DNA of 64,000 nt from NCBI GenBank assembly GCA_020723665.1, contig DYIL01000014.1, positions 1-64,000 of the forward strand, read 5' to 3'. Of the stretch, positions 24,496 through 32,917 are shown one piece after another. Each line of letters opens with the position of its first letter. Position 1 is the first letter of the stretch. This DNA comes from Methyloversatilis universalis. Lineage in GTDB: Bacteria > Pseudomonadota > Gammaproteobacteria > Methylococcales > Methylococcaceae. Both the position numbers and the translations under genes were made by a program. The notes below the pieces were generated by a model. The model was not told the DNA's origin, made no database searches, and saw only the letters and a list, made by a program, of their open reading frames with translations.

Positions 24496-25613
24496 GTTCG
24501 AGCCGCACCGATCTCGCTTTGTTTCTGGCGACTTCCGGTCACAGCGGGGTCGACCGGATCATGCGCAATCTGGTGCCGGAGTTTGCCCGATATGGCCTCC
24601 GGATCGATCTCCTCGGGGTGAGATGCCACGGCCCCTATTGGGACGAACTGCCGCACAACGTTCGAACCGTCGACTTGGGTGTTTCCCACGTCAATACCGC
24701 TTTGCCCGCCTTGGTCCGTTATCTGCGCCGCAACCGGCCCGAGGTGTTGTTGAGCGACAAGGACAAGGTGAACCGCACCGCCTTGACGGCGCGGGCGCTC
24801 GCTCGCGTCGACACCCGCGTGGCGGTTAGGATAGGCACGACCGTCTCCAAGAATCTGGAGCGCCGCGGCTGGTGGGCGCGAAACGGCCAATTGGCCTCAA
24901 TCCGCCTGTTCTACCGCCATGCCGACGGTATTCTGACCCCGTCGGAAGGCGCGGCCGAAGACCTGGCCGGGATAGCCGGGCTGCCGCTCACGGCGGTGAC
25001 CGTGGTGCCGAGTCCCGTGCTCACGGATCGTTTCGAGGCGATGGCCGAAGAGACGGTGGATCATCCCTGGTTTGCGCCGGGCGAACCGCCGGTCATTCTC
25101 GGTATCGGCGAGTTGTGCGCGCGCAAAGATTTTGCGACCCTGTTGAAAGCTTTCGCGGAACTGCGGCGTGATCGTCCATGCCGTCTGATCATCGGCGGCG
25201 AAGGCCGGCAGCGGGGCAAACTCCTGCAACTCGCCCGCCATTTGGGCGTGTCGGACGACATCGACTTACCGGGATTCCTGGCCAATCCTTATGCCTACAT
25301 GCGCCGAGCGAAAGTCTTCGCCCTCACCTCGATCTGCGAGGGCATGCCGGTCGTGCTGATCGAAGCCATGGCCTGCGGCACTCCGGTAGTCTCGACCGAC
25401 TGTCCCAGCGGTCCGAGAGAAGTGCTCGGGGACGGCCGCTACGGGCATTTGGTTCCCGTCGGAGATTCATCCGCTCTTGCGAAGAAACTCGCGGAAATGC
25501 TGGATAGGCCCACCTCGCCCGAAGCGCTACGCGAGGCGACGATGTCTTACACCGTTACCAATAGCGCGCGGCAATACTTGAATGCTCTGGGTCTGCTGAG
25601 AGGGGAGAGGTGA
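24492..25613 (+). CDS. Glycosyltransferase family 4, second of a tandem triplet
   Basis: This 373-residue GT-B enzyme starts at the ATG that overlaps the previous stop codon. The open frame extends 179 codons upstream, but that part lies within the preceding gene and is not coding. It has HSGVDRIMRNLVPEFARYG at the N-terminus, then ILGIGELCARKDFATLLKAF, CEGMPVVLIEAMACGTPVV and TDCPSGPREVL. Compared with its neighbours, the first Trp of the WEG motif is Cys (ICEG). It is part of one tightly overlapping transcription unit. Confidence 0.87.
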   Translation: MSSSRTDLALFLATSGHSGVDRIMRNLVPEFARYGLRIDLLGVRCHGPYWDELPHNVRTVDLGVSHVNTALPALVRYLRRNRPEVLLSDKDKVNRTALTARALARVDTRVAVRIGTTVSKNLERRGWWARNGQLASIRLFYRHADGILTPSEGAAEDLAGIAGLPLTAVTVVPSPVLTDRFEAMAEETVDHPWFAPGEPPVILGIGELCARKDFATLLKAFAELRRDRPCRLIIGGEGRQRGKLLQLARHLGVSDDIDLPGFLANPYAYMRRAKVFALTSICEGMPVVLIEAMACGTPVVSTDCPSGPREVLGDGRYGHLVPVGDSSALAKKLAEMLDRPTSPEALREATMSYTVTNSARQYLNALGLLRGER

Positions 25614-26728
25614 TGGATCGTGCACAGCGTCTGGCGGTACTGATTTCGTTTTCCGGCGCCGGCGGCGTAGAGCGTATGGTGATGAACTTGCTGCCCGCGT
25701 TCTCGCAGGCGGGGGTGGCGGTGGATCTCCTGGCTATCTTGCATAAGCCCGCACCCGAACTCATAAGGCTGAACGGTTCGGGATGGCGGGTTCTGGACTT
25801 GGGCGTCGCGCATACCGCCCTGGCGGTACCGGGGCTGGTCCGCTATCTCAAGACCGAACGGCCGTTCGCCCTGTTGGCCGCTAAAGACAGGGCCATCCGC
25901 GCCGCCGTGCTCGCCAAACGGCTAAGTCGGGTCGACACGCGCCTAGTGGGCCGCCTGGGGACCCATCTTTCGGCCGCCATGGCGAACAAACCGGCGTTGA
26001 TACGCTGGGCGCGCCAATGGCCGATGCGCGAGATGTATGCGGCGGTGGACCGTATCGTCGCCGTGTCCGAAGGGGTTGCGGAGGATACGCGGCGGATCGC
26101 GGGGCTGCCGCCGGAAAAGATCGTGGTGATCCGAAATCCGGTCATCACGCCGGACATGCTGGAAAAAAGCCGTATGCCGGTGGACCACCCCTGGTTCGAA
26201 CGCCCTGACGTTCCCGTCATACTGGGCGCGGGGCGCTTGACGCGGCAAAAGGACTTTTCGACTTTGATCCGCGCTTTTGCCCGCGTGCGATCCGTGGTGG
26301 ATTCACGGCTGGTGATTCTGGGCGAAGGCCGGTTGCGTCCTCGCCTGGAAAAGCTGGCCGCCGATCTCGGAGTCGCCGACGCCGTCTCTCTGCCCGGCCA
26401 TGTCGCCAATCCGTATGCTTATATGGCGCGGAGTTCGCTGTTCGTGCTGTCGTCGGCCTGGGAGGGCTCGCCCAATGTGCTGACCGAGGCCTTGGCCTTG
26501 GGCACGCCGGTGGTGTCCACCGACTGCCCGAGCGGCCCGCGCGAGATTCTTAGGGGCGGCCGTTTCGGCCCGCTGGTGCCGGTAGGCGACGCCGAGCGAT
26601 TGGCCGAGGCGATGTTGAACACCTTGCAGTCGCCGCCGGAGAGTCGGTTTCTGCGCGAAGCGTCGGCCGAATATACGGTGGAGCGCAGCGCGGCGCGCTA
26701 TCTGGACGTGCTGGGCTTCAACCGGTGA
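25613..26728 (+). CDS. Glycosyltransferase family 4, third of a tandem triplet
   Basis: This 371-residue GT-B enzyme starts at an ATG one base into the preceding stop (TGATG). A GTG three bases upstream is an alternative. Motifs run parallel to the two genes before it: FSGAGGVERMVMNLLPAFSQ, ILGAGRLTRQKDFSTLIRAF, WEGSPNVLTEALALGTPVV and TDCPSGPREIL. The triplet shares the DHPW tetrapeptide at the domain junction, so all three derive from one ancestor and may add successive similar sugars. Confidence 0.87.
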   Translation: MDRAQRLAVLISFSGAGGVERMVMNLLPAFSQAGVAVDLLAILHKPAPELIRLNGSGWRVLDLGVAHTALAVPGLVRYLKTERPFALLAAKDRAIRAAVLAKRLSRVDTRLVGRLGTHLSAAMANKPALIRWARQWPMREMYAAVDRIVAVSEGVAEDTRRIAGLPPEKIVVIRNPVITPDMLEKSRMPVDHPWFERPDVPVILGAGRLTRQKDFSTLIRAFARVRSVVDSRLVILGEGRLRPRLEKLAADLGVADAVSLPGHVANPYAYMARSSLFVLSSAWEGSPNVLTEALALGTPVVSTDCPSGPREILRGGRFGPLVPVGDAERLAEAMLNTLQSPPESRFLREASAEYTVERSAARYLDVLGFNR

Positions 26729-26782
26729 TGGGACACCGCGTGTTACACTGGTACCCATGCATACAGAGCGGAGGAATAGCCG

Positions 26783-27367
26783 ATGCCAAGTCTGTCCATT
26801 GAAGCGCCGGTCATGGCGCCGCACCGGAAGTTCACCGTAGAGGATTTTCACCGCCTGAGCGAGACGGGCATTCTGCAAGAAGACGATCGAGTGGAGCTCA
26901 TCGAGGGGGAGTTGATCGATATGGCGCCGATCGGCCCCGTTCATGCCAGTTTGGTAAGCCTCCTGGTGCGCCGATTGGGCTACGGGACCGAAGGGCGGGC
27001 CATTCCGTGGCCGCAAAACCCAATTCGTTTGGGGCATCGTTCGGAACCGCAACCCGATTTTGCCTTGCTGCGTTATCGTCCCGACGCGTACAAGGAGGCT
27101 TTACCGACTGCCGCCGATGTGTTGCTACTAATCGAAATCGCCGATTCGTCGATTTGCTACGACCGCGACGTGAAAACTCCGCTTTACGCTCGTCACGGCA
27201 TTCCCGAGTATTGGATCATCGACATACTGAGCCGGCAGATCGAAGTTCGTCGAGATCCCGACGCAGAACAAGGCCGTTATCGTGAACTCCGCATCGTTTC
27301 CGAAGGTTTGTTGGCTCCGATCTGCTTTCAGGAGGTGGCCGTGGATTTGGCTGAGTTGATGCGCTGA
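26783..27367 (+). CDS. Uma2-family (DUF820) putative restriction-fold nuclease
   Basis: This 194-residue protein has the PD-(D/E)xK pattern of Uma2 proteins: ELIEGELIDMAPIG (about 38-51), QPDFALLRYRPD (Asp of the active site), DVLLLIEIADSS (Glu) and YDRDVKTPLYARHGIPEYWI (Lys and the family's most conserved stretch). A GGAGG-type ribosome site lies upstream. Uma2 genes are common in cyanobacteria and other bacteria but have no agreed function. It sits inside the glycan cluster between a GT4 and a sulfotransferase, so its presence there is probably incidental. Confidence 0.85.
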   Translation: MPSLSIEAPVMAPHRKFTVEDFHRLSETGILQEDDRVELIEGELIDMAPIGPVHASLVSLLVRRLGYGTEGRAIPWPQNPIRLGHRSEPQPDFALLRYRPDAYKEALPTAADVLLLIEIADSSICYDRDVKTPLYARHGIPEYWIIDILSRQIEVRRDPDAEQGRYRELRIVSEGLLAPICFQEVAVDLAELMR

Positions 27368-27455
27368 GTCGCTTTCGTTTTTTTGTGCCCACGCGATCAA
27401 ATGGCCTCCTTCTTCTCCCAAAAGAAGAGGAATCGGAATACAGACCAAAAAAAAC

Positions 27456-28139
27456 ATGCTCCTCTCCCTCAAATACAACTTCCTGTTCGTCCACATCGCC
27501 AAAACCGGCGGCACCAGTATCCGCGATGCCCTCTGGCGGCAAAAATGGACCGATCCGTACCGGATTCCCCAGTTTCTCTGCAGCAAGCTGAGCGCGATGA
27601 CCGGCCACAAGATCGGAGCCAAGTTTCCGCGCCATGCCAAGATCATCGCCGCCAAGGAGATGCTGCCGCGGGAGGTTTTCGAGCGTTTGTTCAAGTTCGC
27701 CTTCGTGCGTAACCCTTGGGATTTGCAGGTGAGTTCCTATCACCACATCCGCCGCGAGCGGCCGCAGCTGATTACCCATGTCGACAGCTTCGAGGCGTTT
27801 CTCCGCTGGAAGCTCGATCCGTCCCGCCCGCCGCAGTATCACGCCGATATGTCGACGGAGTTGCAAAGCGACTATGTGATCGATCTTCACGGCAACACCG
27901 TCGTCGATTTCCTCGGACGCTACGAATTCCTGGCCGAGGACTTCGAAACGGCGTGCAAGCGTATCGGCATCAAGACCCCGAAGCTGCCCCACAGCCGCAA
28001 GGCAACCGACCGCCGGAAGGATTATCGGCAGTACTATACCGACGCGACGGCCCAGCTCGTGGCGGATCATTACCGGCCCGACATCGAGCGGTTCGGCTAC
28101 CGGTTCGACGAGCCGATGGCCTCCGATCTGACTGGCTGA
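27456..28139 (+). CDS. Sulfotransferase-family protein (carbohydrate type)
   Basis: The 227-residue protein has a 5'-phosphosulfate-binding loop HIAKTGGTSIRDAL (about 13-26) and a 3'-phosphate-binding segment FAFVRNPWDLQVSSY (about 80-94), the two PAPS contacts of Golgi-type and bacterial sulfotransferase family 2 enzymes. It would transfer sulfate from PAPS to a hydroxyl of a glycan or lipid. There is no signal peptide, so it acts in the cytoplasm. Its stop codon is one base before the next GT4 start, so it belongs to the glycan operon. This suggests a sulfated surface polysaccharide or lipopolysaccharide core. Confidence 0.8.
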   Translation: MLLSLKYNFLFVHIAKTGGTSIRDALWRQKWTDPYRIPQFLCSKLSAMTGHKIGAKFPRHAKIIAAKEMLPREVFERLFKFAFVRNPWDLQVSSYHHIRRERPQLITHVDSFEAFLRWKLDPSRPPQYHADMSTELQSDYVIDLHGNTVVDFLGRYEFLAEDFETACKRIGIKTPKLPHSRKATDRRKDYRQYYTDATAQLVADHYRPDIERFGYRFDEPMASDLTG

Positions 28140-28140
28140 G

Positions 28141-29223
28141 ATGTATCCGTCGCTGCATATTCTCGGTAGCCGCCAGTTCGGCGGTGCGGATCAGTTCTAC
28201 GTACGCTTGCTGGGCGCGCTGCACGAAGCGGGGCAGCCGGTGATCGCCGTCAACCGGGCCGGCAGTCCGGTGGCGGAAGCCCTGAAGACCAGCGCCGTCG
28301 AGCAGGCGCATCTGCCGCTCGCCAATCAGTGGGATCTCTGGTCGGTCTGGCGGATTCGAGAGCTGGTGGCCCGCCGCCAGCCGTGCATCGTCCAGACCTA
28401 CATGGGCCGCGCGACGCGCCTGACCCGCCTGCCCTCCAAGGCGAAGGCCGTGCATATCGCCCGGCTGGGCGGTTACTACAAGATCGACGGCTACTACCGG
28501 CACGCCCACGCTTGGGTGGGCAATACGCAAGGTATCTGCGACTACCTGGTCAGATCCGGCCTTCCCGCGGAGCGAGTCTTTCACATCGGCAATTTCGTAC
28601 CGGAACCCGCCGTTTTTTCAAAGCTAGAGCTCCAAGCCTTGCGCGACGAACACGATATTCCCGGGGATGCACTGGTGCTATTCGCCTTGGGGCGATTGAT
28701 CGGCAAGAAAGGCTTCGACGATCTGTTGCATGCCTTCGCCAAGCTTCCCGCCGAATCGAACGGACGTCCGCTGATCCTGTTGATCGCGGGCGATGGGCCT
28801 GCAGCCGACTCGTTGAAGGCGCTGACCGAAAGGCTGCAGGTCGGCGGTCGCGTCCGCTGGCTGGGCTGGCAACGTCCTGATCCTTTTTACGCCATGGCCG
28901 ATCTGTTCGTCTGCCCGTCGCGGCACGAACCCTTGGGCAACGTGATCCTGGAGGCCTGGAATCACCGGCTGCCGGTGGTCAGCACGGCCAACGACGGTGC
29001 CATCGAGCTGATCGAGGAGGGGCGAACGGGATTCCTCGCGCCCTGCGGCGAGCCCTCGGGACTCGCGGCGCAAATCCGGGCGGCGCTCGCGCTTTCCGAC
29101 ACCGAAAGAAACGCGCTGGGCGAAGCCGGGTACGCGTTCCTGCGAAGCCGGTACAGCCGCGAGGCGGTGGTCGGCGCCTACCTGGACCTTTATCAGCGCC
29201 TCATGGCGGAGAAAGGCTGCTGA
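28141..29223 (+). CDS. Glycosyltransferase family 4
   Basis: This 360-residue GT-B enzyme shows SRQFGGADQFYVRLLGAL near residue 10, FALGRLIGKKGFDDLLHAFA (about 180-199), and CPSRHEPLGNVILEAWNHRL as the E-x7-E region. Trp replaces the usual Met/Ala after the second Glu, a form seen in KanE/WaaG-like enzymes. It begins one base after the sulfotransferase and ends three bases before the heptosyltransferase-like gene. The role is in the same surface-glycan pathway; the substrate is not readable. Confidence 0.87.
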   Translation: MYPSLHILGSRQFGGADQFYVRLLGALHEAGQPVIAVNRAGSPVAEALKTSAVEQAHLPLANQWDLWSVWRIRELVARRQPCIVQTYMGRATRLTRLPSKAKAVHIARLGGYYKIDGYYRHAHAWVGNTQGICDYLVRSGLPAERVFHIGNFVPEPAVFSKLELQALRDEHDIPGDALVLFALGRLIGKKGFDDLLHAFAKLPAESNGRPLILLIAGDGPAADSLKALTERLQVGGRVRWLGWQRPDPFYAMADLFVCPSRHEPLGNVILEAWNHRLPVVSTANDGAIELIEEGRTGFLAPCGEPSGLAAQIRAALALSDTERNALGEAGYAFLRSRYSREAVVGAYLDLYQRLMAEKGC

Positions 29224-29226
29224 GCG

Positions 29227-30300
29227 ATGCCGGAAACCGGGTCTTTGCCGAAAAGCGTCCTGATCATACGACTCAGCGCCATCGGCGACGTCATCATGGC
29301 TTCGGGGCTGATTCCAGCGCTGCGCAAAGCGTATCCGAACGCCCGCATCGCCTGGCTGACGGAATCCGCCAACGCCGATCTCCTGCGCCGTAACCCGCGT
29401 CTCGACCGGGTTTATCTGTGGCCGAGGAGCCGCTGGCGGCAGTTGCGCCGGGAGCGGCGCTACTGCGAATTCGCTCGGGAAGTTTTCGATCTGATCCGTA
29501 CGCTTCAGGCCGAAGATTTCGACTGGGTGATCGATCTTCAGGGTTTGCTCAAGAGCGGGGTCTGGGCCTGGCTCTCGGGCGGGCGGCGGCGCATCGGCCT
29601 CGGTTCGCGCGAGGGCAGTCAATTCCTGATGAGCGAGGTGATCGACCGGCGCGTGGATGATCCCCGCATCGGCAAGGAATACCGTAAGCTCGCCGAGACT
29701 TTGACCGGACGGAATGATACGTTCGCGCTCGACATCGCCGTTTCGGAAGACGACCGAAAAGAGGCAAGAGGAGTGTTGGAATCGGCCGGTGTGAACGGGG
29801 AGTATGCCGTCATTTGCCCGTTCACCACCCGCCCGCAAAAGCATTGGTTCGACGAGCGCTGGGCGCAGTTGGCCGCGCGGTTGGCCGGCAAGAACCGGCT
29901 CACCGTCGTTATGTTAGGCGGGCCGTCCGACACGGTGCGTGCGGAGATCATCGCCGATCAAACGCCGGGACTCATCAATCTGGCTGGCCGAACCAGCCTC
30001 GGACAATGCGCGGCGATCATCGAGAAAGCGAAGCTGTTGACCGGCGTCGATACCGGATTGACCCATCTCGGTATCGCGCTGGGCGTTCCGACCGTGGCGC
30101 TCTTCGGCTCCACCCGGCCCTATTGGGACACCGGCCGCGCCACGGCGAGAGTGCTTTACGAACCCCTCGAATGTTCGCCTTGCCGCCGTCGCCCGACCTG
30201 TGGAGGGACCTTCGATTGCATGAGAGCGCACACGGTCGAATCGGTGTTGGCGGCGATCGGAACATTGGAGGGGCCGAGGACACAAGGGCGAATGACGTGA
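29227..30300 (+). CDS. Glycosyltransferase family 9 (ADP-heptose:LPS heptosyltransferase-like)
   Basis: This 357-residue GT9 enzyme shows VLIIRLSAIGDVIMASGLIPALR at the N-terminus, FDWVIDLQGLLKSGVWAW (about 98-115), the nucleotide-binding VMLGGPSD, and the family hallmark TGVDTGLTHLGIALGVPTVALFGSTRP near 275-301. This identifies an inner-core heptosyltransferase of the WaaC/WaaF type. It would transfer heptose to Kdo or heptose of lipopolysaccharide on the cytoplasmic face. The C-terminal tail has a Cys cluster (CSPCRRRPTCGGTFDC), which is usual in this family. WaaC and WaaF cannot be told apart here. Confidence 0.87.
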   Translation: MPETGSLPKSVLIIRLSAIGDVIMASGLIPALRKAYPNARIAWLTESANADLLRRNPRLDRVYLWPRSRWRQLRRERRYCEFAREVFDLIRTLQAEDFDWVIDLQGLLKSGVWAWLSGGRRRIGLGSREGSQFLMSEVIDRRVDDPRIGKEYRKLAETLTGRNDTFALDIAVSEDDRKEARGVLESAGVNGEYAVICPFTTRPQKHWFDERWAQLAARLAGKNRLTVVMLGGPSDTVRAEIIADQTPGLINLAGRTSLGQCAAIIEKAKLLTGVDTGLTHLGIALGVPTVALFGSTRPYWDTGRATARVLYEPLECSPCRRRPTCGGTFDCMRAHTVESVLAAIGTLEGPRTQGRMT

Positions 30301-30379
30301 ATAGCGCTGTTTGCAATAACAGAAGGCATATGATGGGCACGGCCTATCGGCCTTTGCCCATCCTACCGGAAGAAAGATC

Positions 30380-31507
30380 ATGAAAGTGCTGCACGTGGAA
30401 ATGGGTCGGCATCTTTATGGCGGTGCCCGCCAGGTGGCTTACCTTCTCAACGGATTGGGCAGGTTTCCTGGTAAGCATCTGTTAGTGTGCAGCGAAGGCG
30501 CCGAGATTGCCGGGGCTATCCAAAATCCCGCGGTCGAGATTCGGCCGTTTCCGTTCCGGGGCGATGCGGATCTGGGTTTCATCGGCCGGTTGCGGCGTCT
30601 GATTCGAAGCGGAAATCCGGACATGCTCCATATCCACAGCCGCCGTGGCGATCTACTCTCTGCTTTGGCCGGACGGCTGGAAAACATTCCGACGATCTAC
30701 AGCCGGCGCGTGGACAATCCGCCGCGCTGGGTCGACACCCGCATCAAGTTTCCGCTGTTCGAAACCATCGTCACCATATCGGAAGGCATTCGCGAGGTGC
30801 TCATCGAGGCGGGCGTACCGGCCGATCGGGTGGTGTGCGTTCCGAGCGCGGTCGATACCGGACGTTATCGGCCGGGGGGCGACGAGGCTTGGTTTCGCTC
30901 GGAGTTCGGTCTCTCGGAAGGGGGAACAGCGATCGGCATGGTCGCCCAGTTGATTTCCCGCAAGGGGCACGAGCTGTTGTTCGACGCCTTGCGGACGGTC
31001 CTCTCGCGTCACCCTGAAACGCGGGTTTTGCTGTTCGGCCAGGGACCCATGGAGGCTGCACTTCGGACATCGGTTCGGAGCCGGACGCTCGAGAACAGTG
31101 TGATTTTCGCCGGTTATCGGAACGATATGGCGCGGGTGATGCCGTGTCTCGATCTGGTGGTCCATCCCGCCTGGATGGAGGGGCTCGGCGTTTCGCTGCT
31201 GGAGGCCGCGGCTTGCGGCATTCCGATCGTGGCGACACGGGCCGGCGGCATTCCGGAAATCGTGAAGGACGGCGTCAACGGACGTCTGATCGAGCCCGGT
31301 GACGCGGCTGCATTGGCTTCCGCCCTCGTCGAACTGCTGGACGATCCGACGCGGCGCCGCGAACTGGGGCGGGCCGGCCGGCGTCTGGTTCTCGAACGGT
31401 TCTCGGTCGACGCCATGGTGGAGGGAAATTACCGCGTTTATCTGTCCGTATCGGGTGTAGAGGATTTTGCGCGGATGAAAAAGCGTGATCCGTCAGGGAG
31501 AGATTAA
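30380..31507 (+). CDS. Glycosyltransferase family 4
   Basis: This 375-residue GT-B enzyme shows RHLYGGARQVAYLLNGL near residue 10, HIHSRRGDLLSALAGRL (about 76-92), IGMVAQLISRKGHELLFDAL and WMEGLGVSLLEAAACGIPIV as the donor-binding region. An AGAAAG upstream gives a plausible ribosome site. It follows the GT9 gene by 79 bases in the same direction and probably ends the rightward glycan operon, since the next genes run the other way. Its closest look-alikes are lipopolysaccharide-core or capsule transferases. Confidence 0.86.
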   Translation: MKVLHVEMGRHLYGGARQVAYLLNGLGRFPGKHLLVCSEGAEIAGAIQNPAVEIRPFPFRGDADLGFIGRLRRLIRSGNPDMLHIHSRRGDLLSALAGRLENIPTIYSRRVDNPPRWVDTRIKFPLFETIVTISEGIREVLIEAGVPADRVVCVPSAVDTGRYRPGGDEAWFRSEFGLSEGGTAIGMVAQLISRKGHELLFDALRTVLSRHPETRVLLFGQGPMEAALRTSVRSRTLENSVIFAGYRNDMARVMPCLDLVVHPAWMEGLGVSLLEAAACGIPIVATRAGGIPEIVKDGVNGRLIEPGDAAALASALVELLDDPTRRRELGRAGRRLVLERFSVDAMVEGNYRVYLSVSGVEDFARMKKRDPSGRD

Positions 31508-31510
31508 GAA

Positions 31511-31759
31511 TCAAAGCTTGATGACGGCGATGAGAATGCCCGTCGCCAACATGATGAACGTGCCGAGCTTGATGGTCAGCCGCAATTCCAGAGTCTCCAT
31601 GCGGCCTTCCAGTCGCAGAATATCCGCTTTGGTTGCGACGTCGGACTCGCTTTGGGCATCCTTGAACGCTTCGGCAATCCCCTTGGCTTGTTCTTCGGGG
31701 ATGCCGTGCGCTTTGAGTTTTTCGACGAATTTTAGGGTATCGAATGTGATAGTGGTCAT
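31511..31759 (-). CDS. DUF1640-like coiled-coil protein with C-terminal membrane helix
   Basis: The 82-residue protein starts TFDTLKFVEKLKAHGIPEEQ, which matches the DUF1640/CCDC90-type pattern. A heptad-like stretch (DVATKADILRLEGRMETLEL, about 40-59) and a C-terminal membrane helix (KLGTFIMLATGILIAVIKL) follow. Small bacterial members are often found beside toxin or mobile genes, but the function is unknown. It sits convergent to the GT4 gene with 3 bases between the two stop codons. Confidence 0.7.
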   Translation of the reverse strand: MTTITFDTLKFVEKLKAHGIPEEQAKGIAEAFKDAQSESDVATKADILRLEGRMETLELRLTIKLGTFIMLATGILIAVIKL

Positions 31760-31831
31760 AATTATGACTCCTTCGCCGATAATCTAGCACAGTTTTCCGG
31801 CGGAACTCCGTCCATATTTTTTGGGGAGTCC

Positions 31832-32917
31832 TCATGAATCCAGCCAGCCGCAGGCCTTGGCAATCCGCTCGGCGCGCTTTTCCCAGCTATAGTCCCTGGC
31901 CTTTTCCTTGGCGGCTTGGGCGAGACGGCAGGCGAATTCGGGATCGTTCTGCAGCCGCCGGACCGCCGCGATCCATCCTTCGGTGTCCTCCGGTTCGACC
32001 AGCAAAGCGGTATTCTCGTGGTTGACGATTTCCCGGATCGCGGGAAGGTCGCTCACGATGATCGGACGTCCCGCCGCCATCGCCTCGAACAGCTTGATGG
32101 GGCTGATCGAATCGGCATGGGGCAGGCTCCGCTGATAGGGCAGCAGGACCAAGTCCGAGCGTTCCCACCAGAGCGGCACCTCCCGGTGCGGCACGAACGG
32201 CACGACCTCCAGTTTGCCCGCGGTTTGAACCGCGTCTTCCTGTTCGCCCACCAGGGTGACGTCGGCGATTCTCCGCGCGGCGATCTGCTGGAAGACGTCG
32301 AGGCCGCGGTCGCGGCTCAGGCGCCCGAGGTACACGATGCGTGGGGTGGAAAGCCGATCCGGATCGAAGGGCGAAATCCGGTCGAAGGCGGAAAGTTTGG
32401 TGCCGCTCGGGCTGACCAGTACGCGCTCGGTGACGGCTCCGGCCCGGATCAATACGTCCGCCGCGGCCTGGCTGATGGGGAAAAGCCATTCGATGATTCC
32501 CCGCCGATGGCGCTTCACGATATCCGCCAAATAGCCTTTGCCGATCAGTTCGCGTTCCGCCTCGTGGATTTCCAGTTGGTGCGGTATTCCGGCGCCGGCC
32601 AAGGTGGCGCTGATCTGCACGGAGCGGGTGTAAACGCCGGCCGCTTGGCGGAGGCGTCGCCCATAGAGCTTGACGAAAGGCTTCGCGTTCCAACGCCGGT
32701 TCAGCAGCCAACTGGAGCGGATGTCCAAGGACGATTCGATGCCGAATTCGCGCAGCCGGGTTTCAAGGTCCAGCGAACTCGGCCATGGCGGCAAATACAG
32801 CGTGGCGTCGACGCCTGCTTGGCGGAACGCCTCCATCATCTGCAGGGTCTGGATCAGATTGGCGCGGTTTCGCTGCAACCGGCTTCGGCCGAGGTAGACC
32901 ATCGATGGCCTAGTCAT
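31832..32917 (-). CDS. Glycosyltransferase family 4
   Basis: This enzyme has 361 residues when started at MTRPSMVYLG (32917), which overlaps the upstream O-antigen ligase-like gene by 8 bases. The donor domain reads RIVYLGRLSRDRGLDVFQQI and SPIKLFEAMAAGRPIIVSD, with LFEAMAAG as the E-x7-E element. The N-terminal part (RSRLQRNRANLIQTLQMMEA) is the acceptor side. Because it is coupled to a ligase-like membrane protein, a role in O-chain or exopolysaccharide assembly is likely. Confidence 0.85.
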   Translation of the reverse strand: MTRPSMVYLGRSRLQRNRANLIQTLQMMEAFRQAGVDATLYLPPWPSSLDLETRLREFGIESSLDIRSSWLLNRRWNAKPFVKLYGRRLRQAAGVYTRSVQISATLAGAGIPHQLEIHEAERELIGKGYLADIVKRHRRGIIEWLFPISQAAADVLIRAGAVTERVLVSPSGTKLSAFDRISPFDPDRLSTPRIVYLGRLSRDRGLDVFQQIAARRIADVTLVGEQEDAVQTAGKLEVVPFVPHREVPLWWERSDLVLLPYQRSLPHADSISPIKLFEAMAAGRPIIVSDLPAIREIVNHENTALLVEPEDTEGWIAAVRRLQNDPEFACRLAQAAKEKARDYSWEKRAERIAKACGWLDS

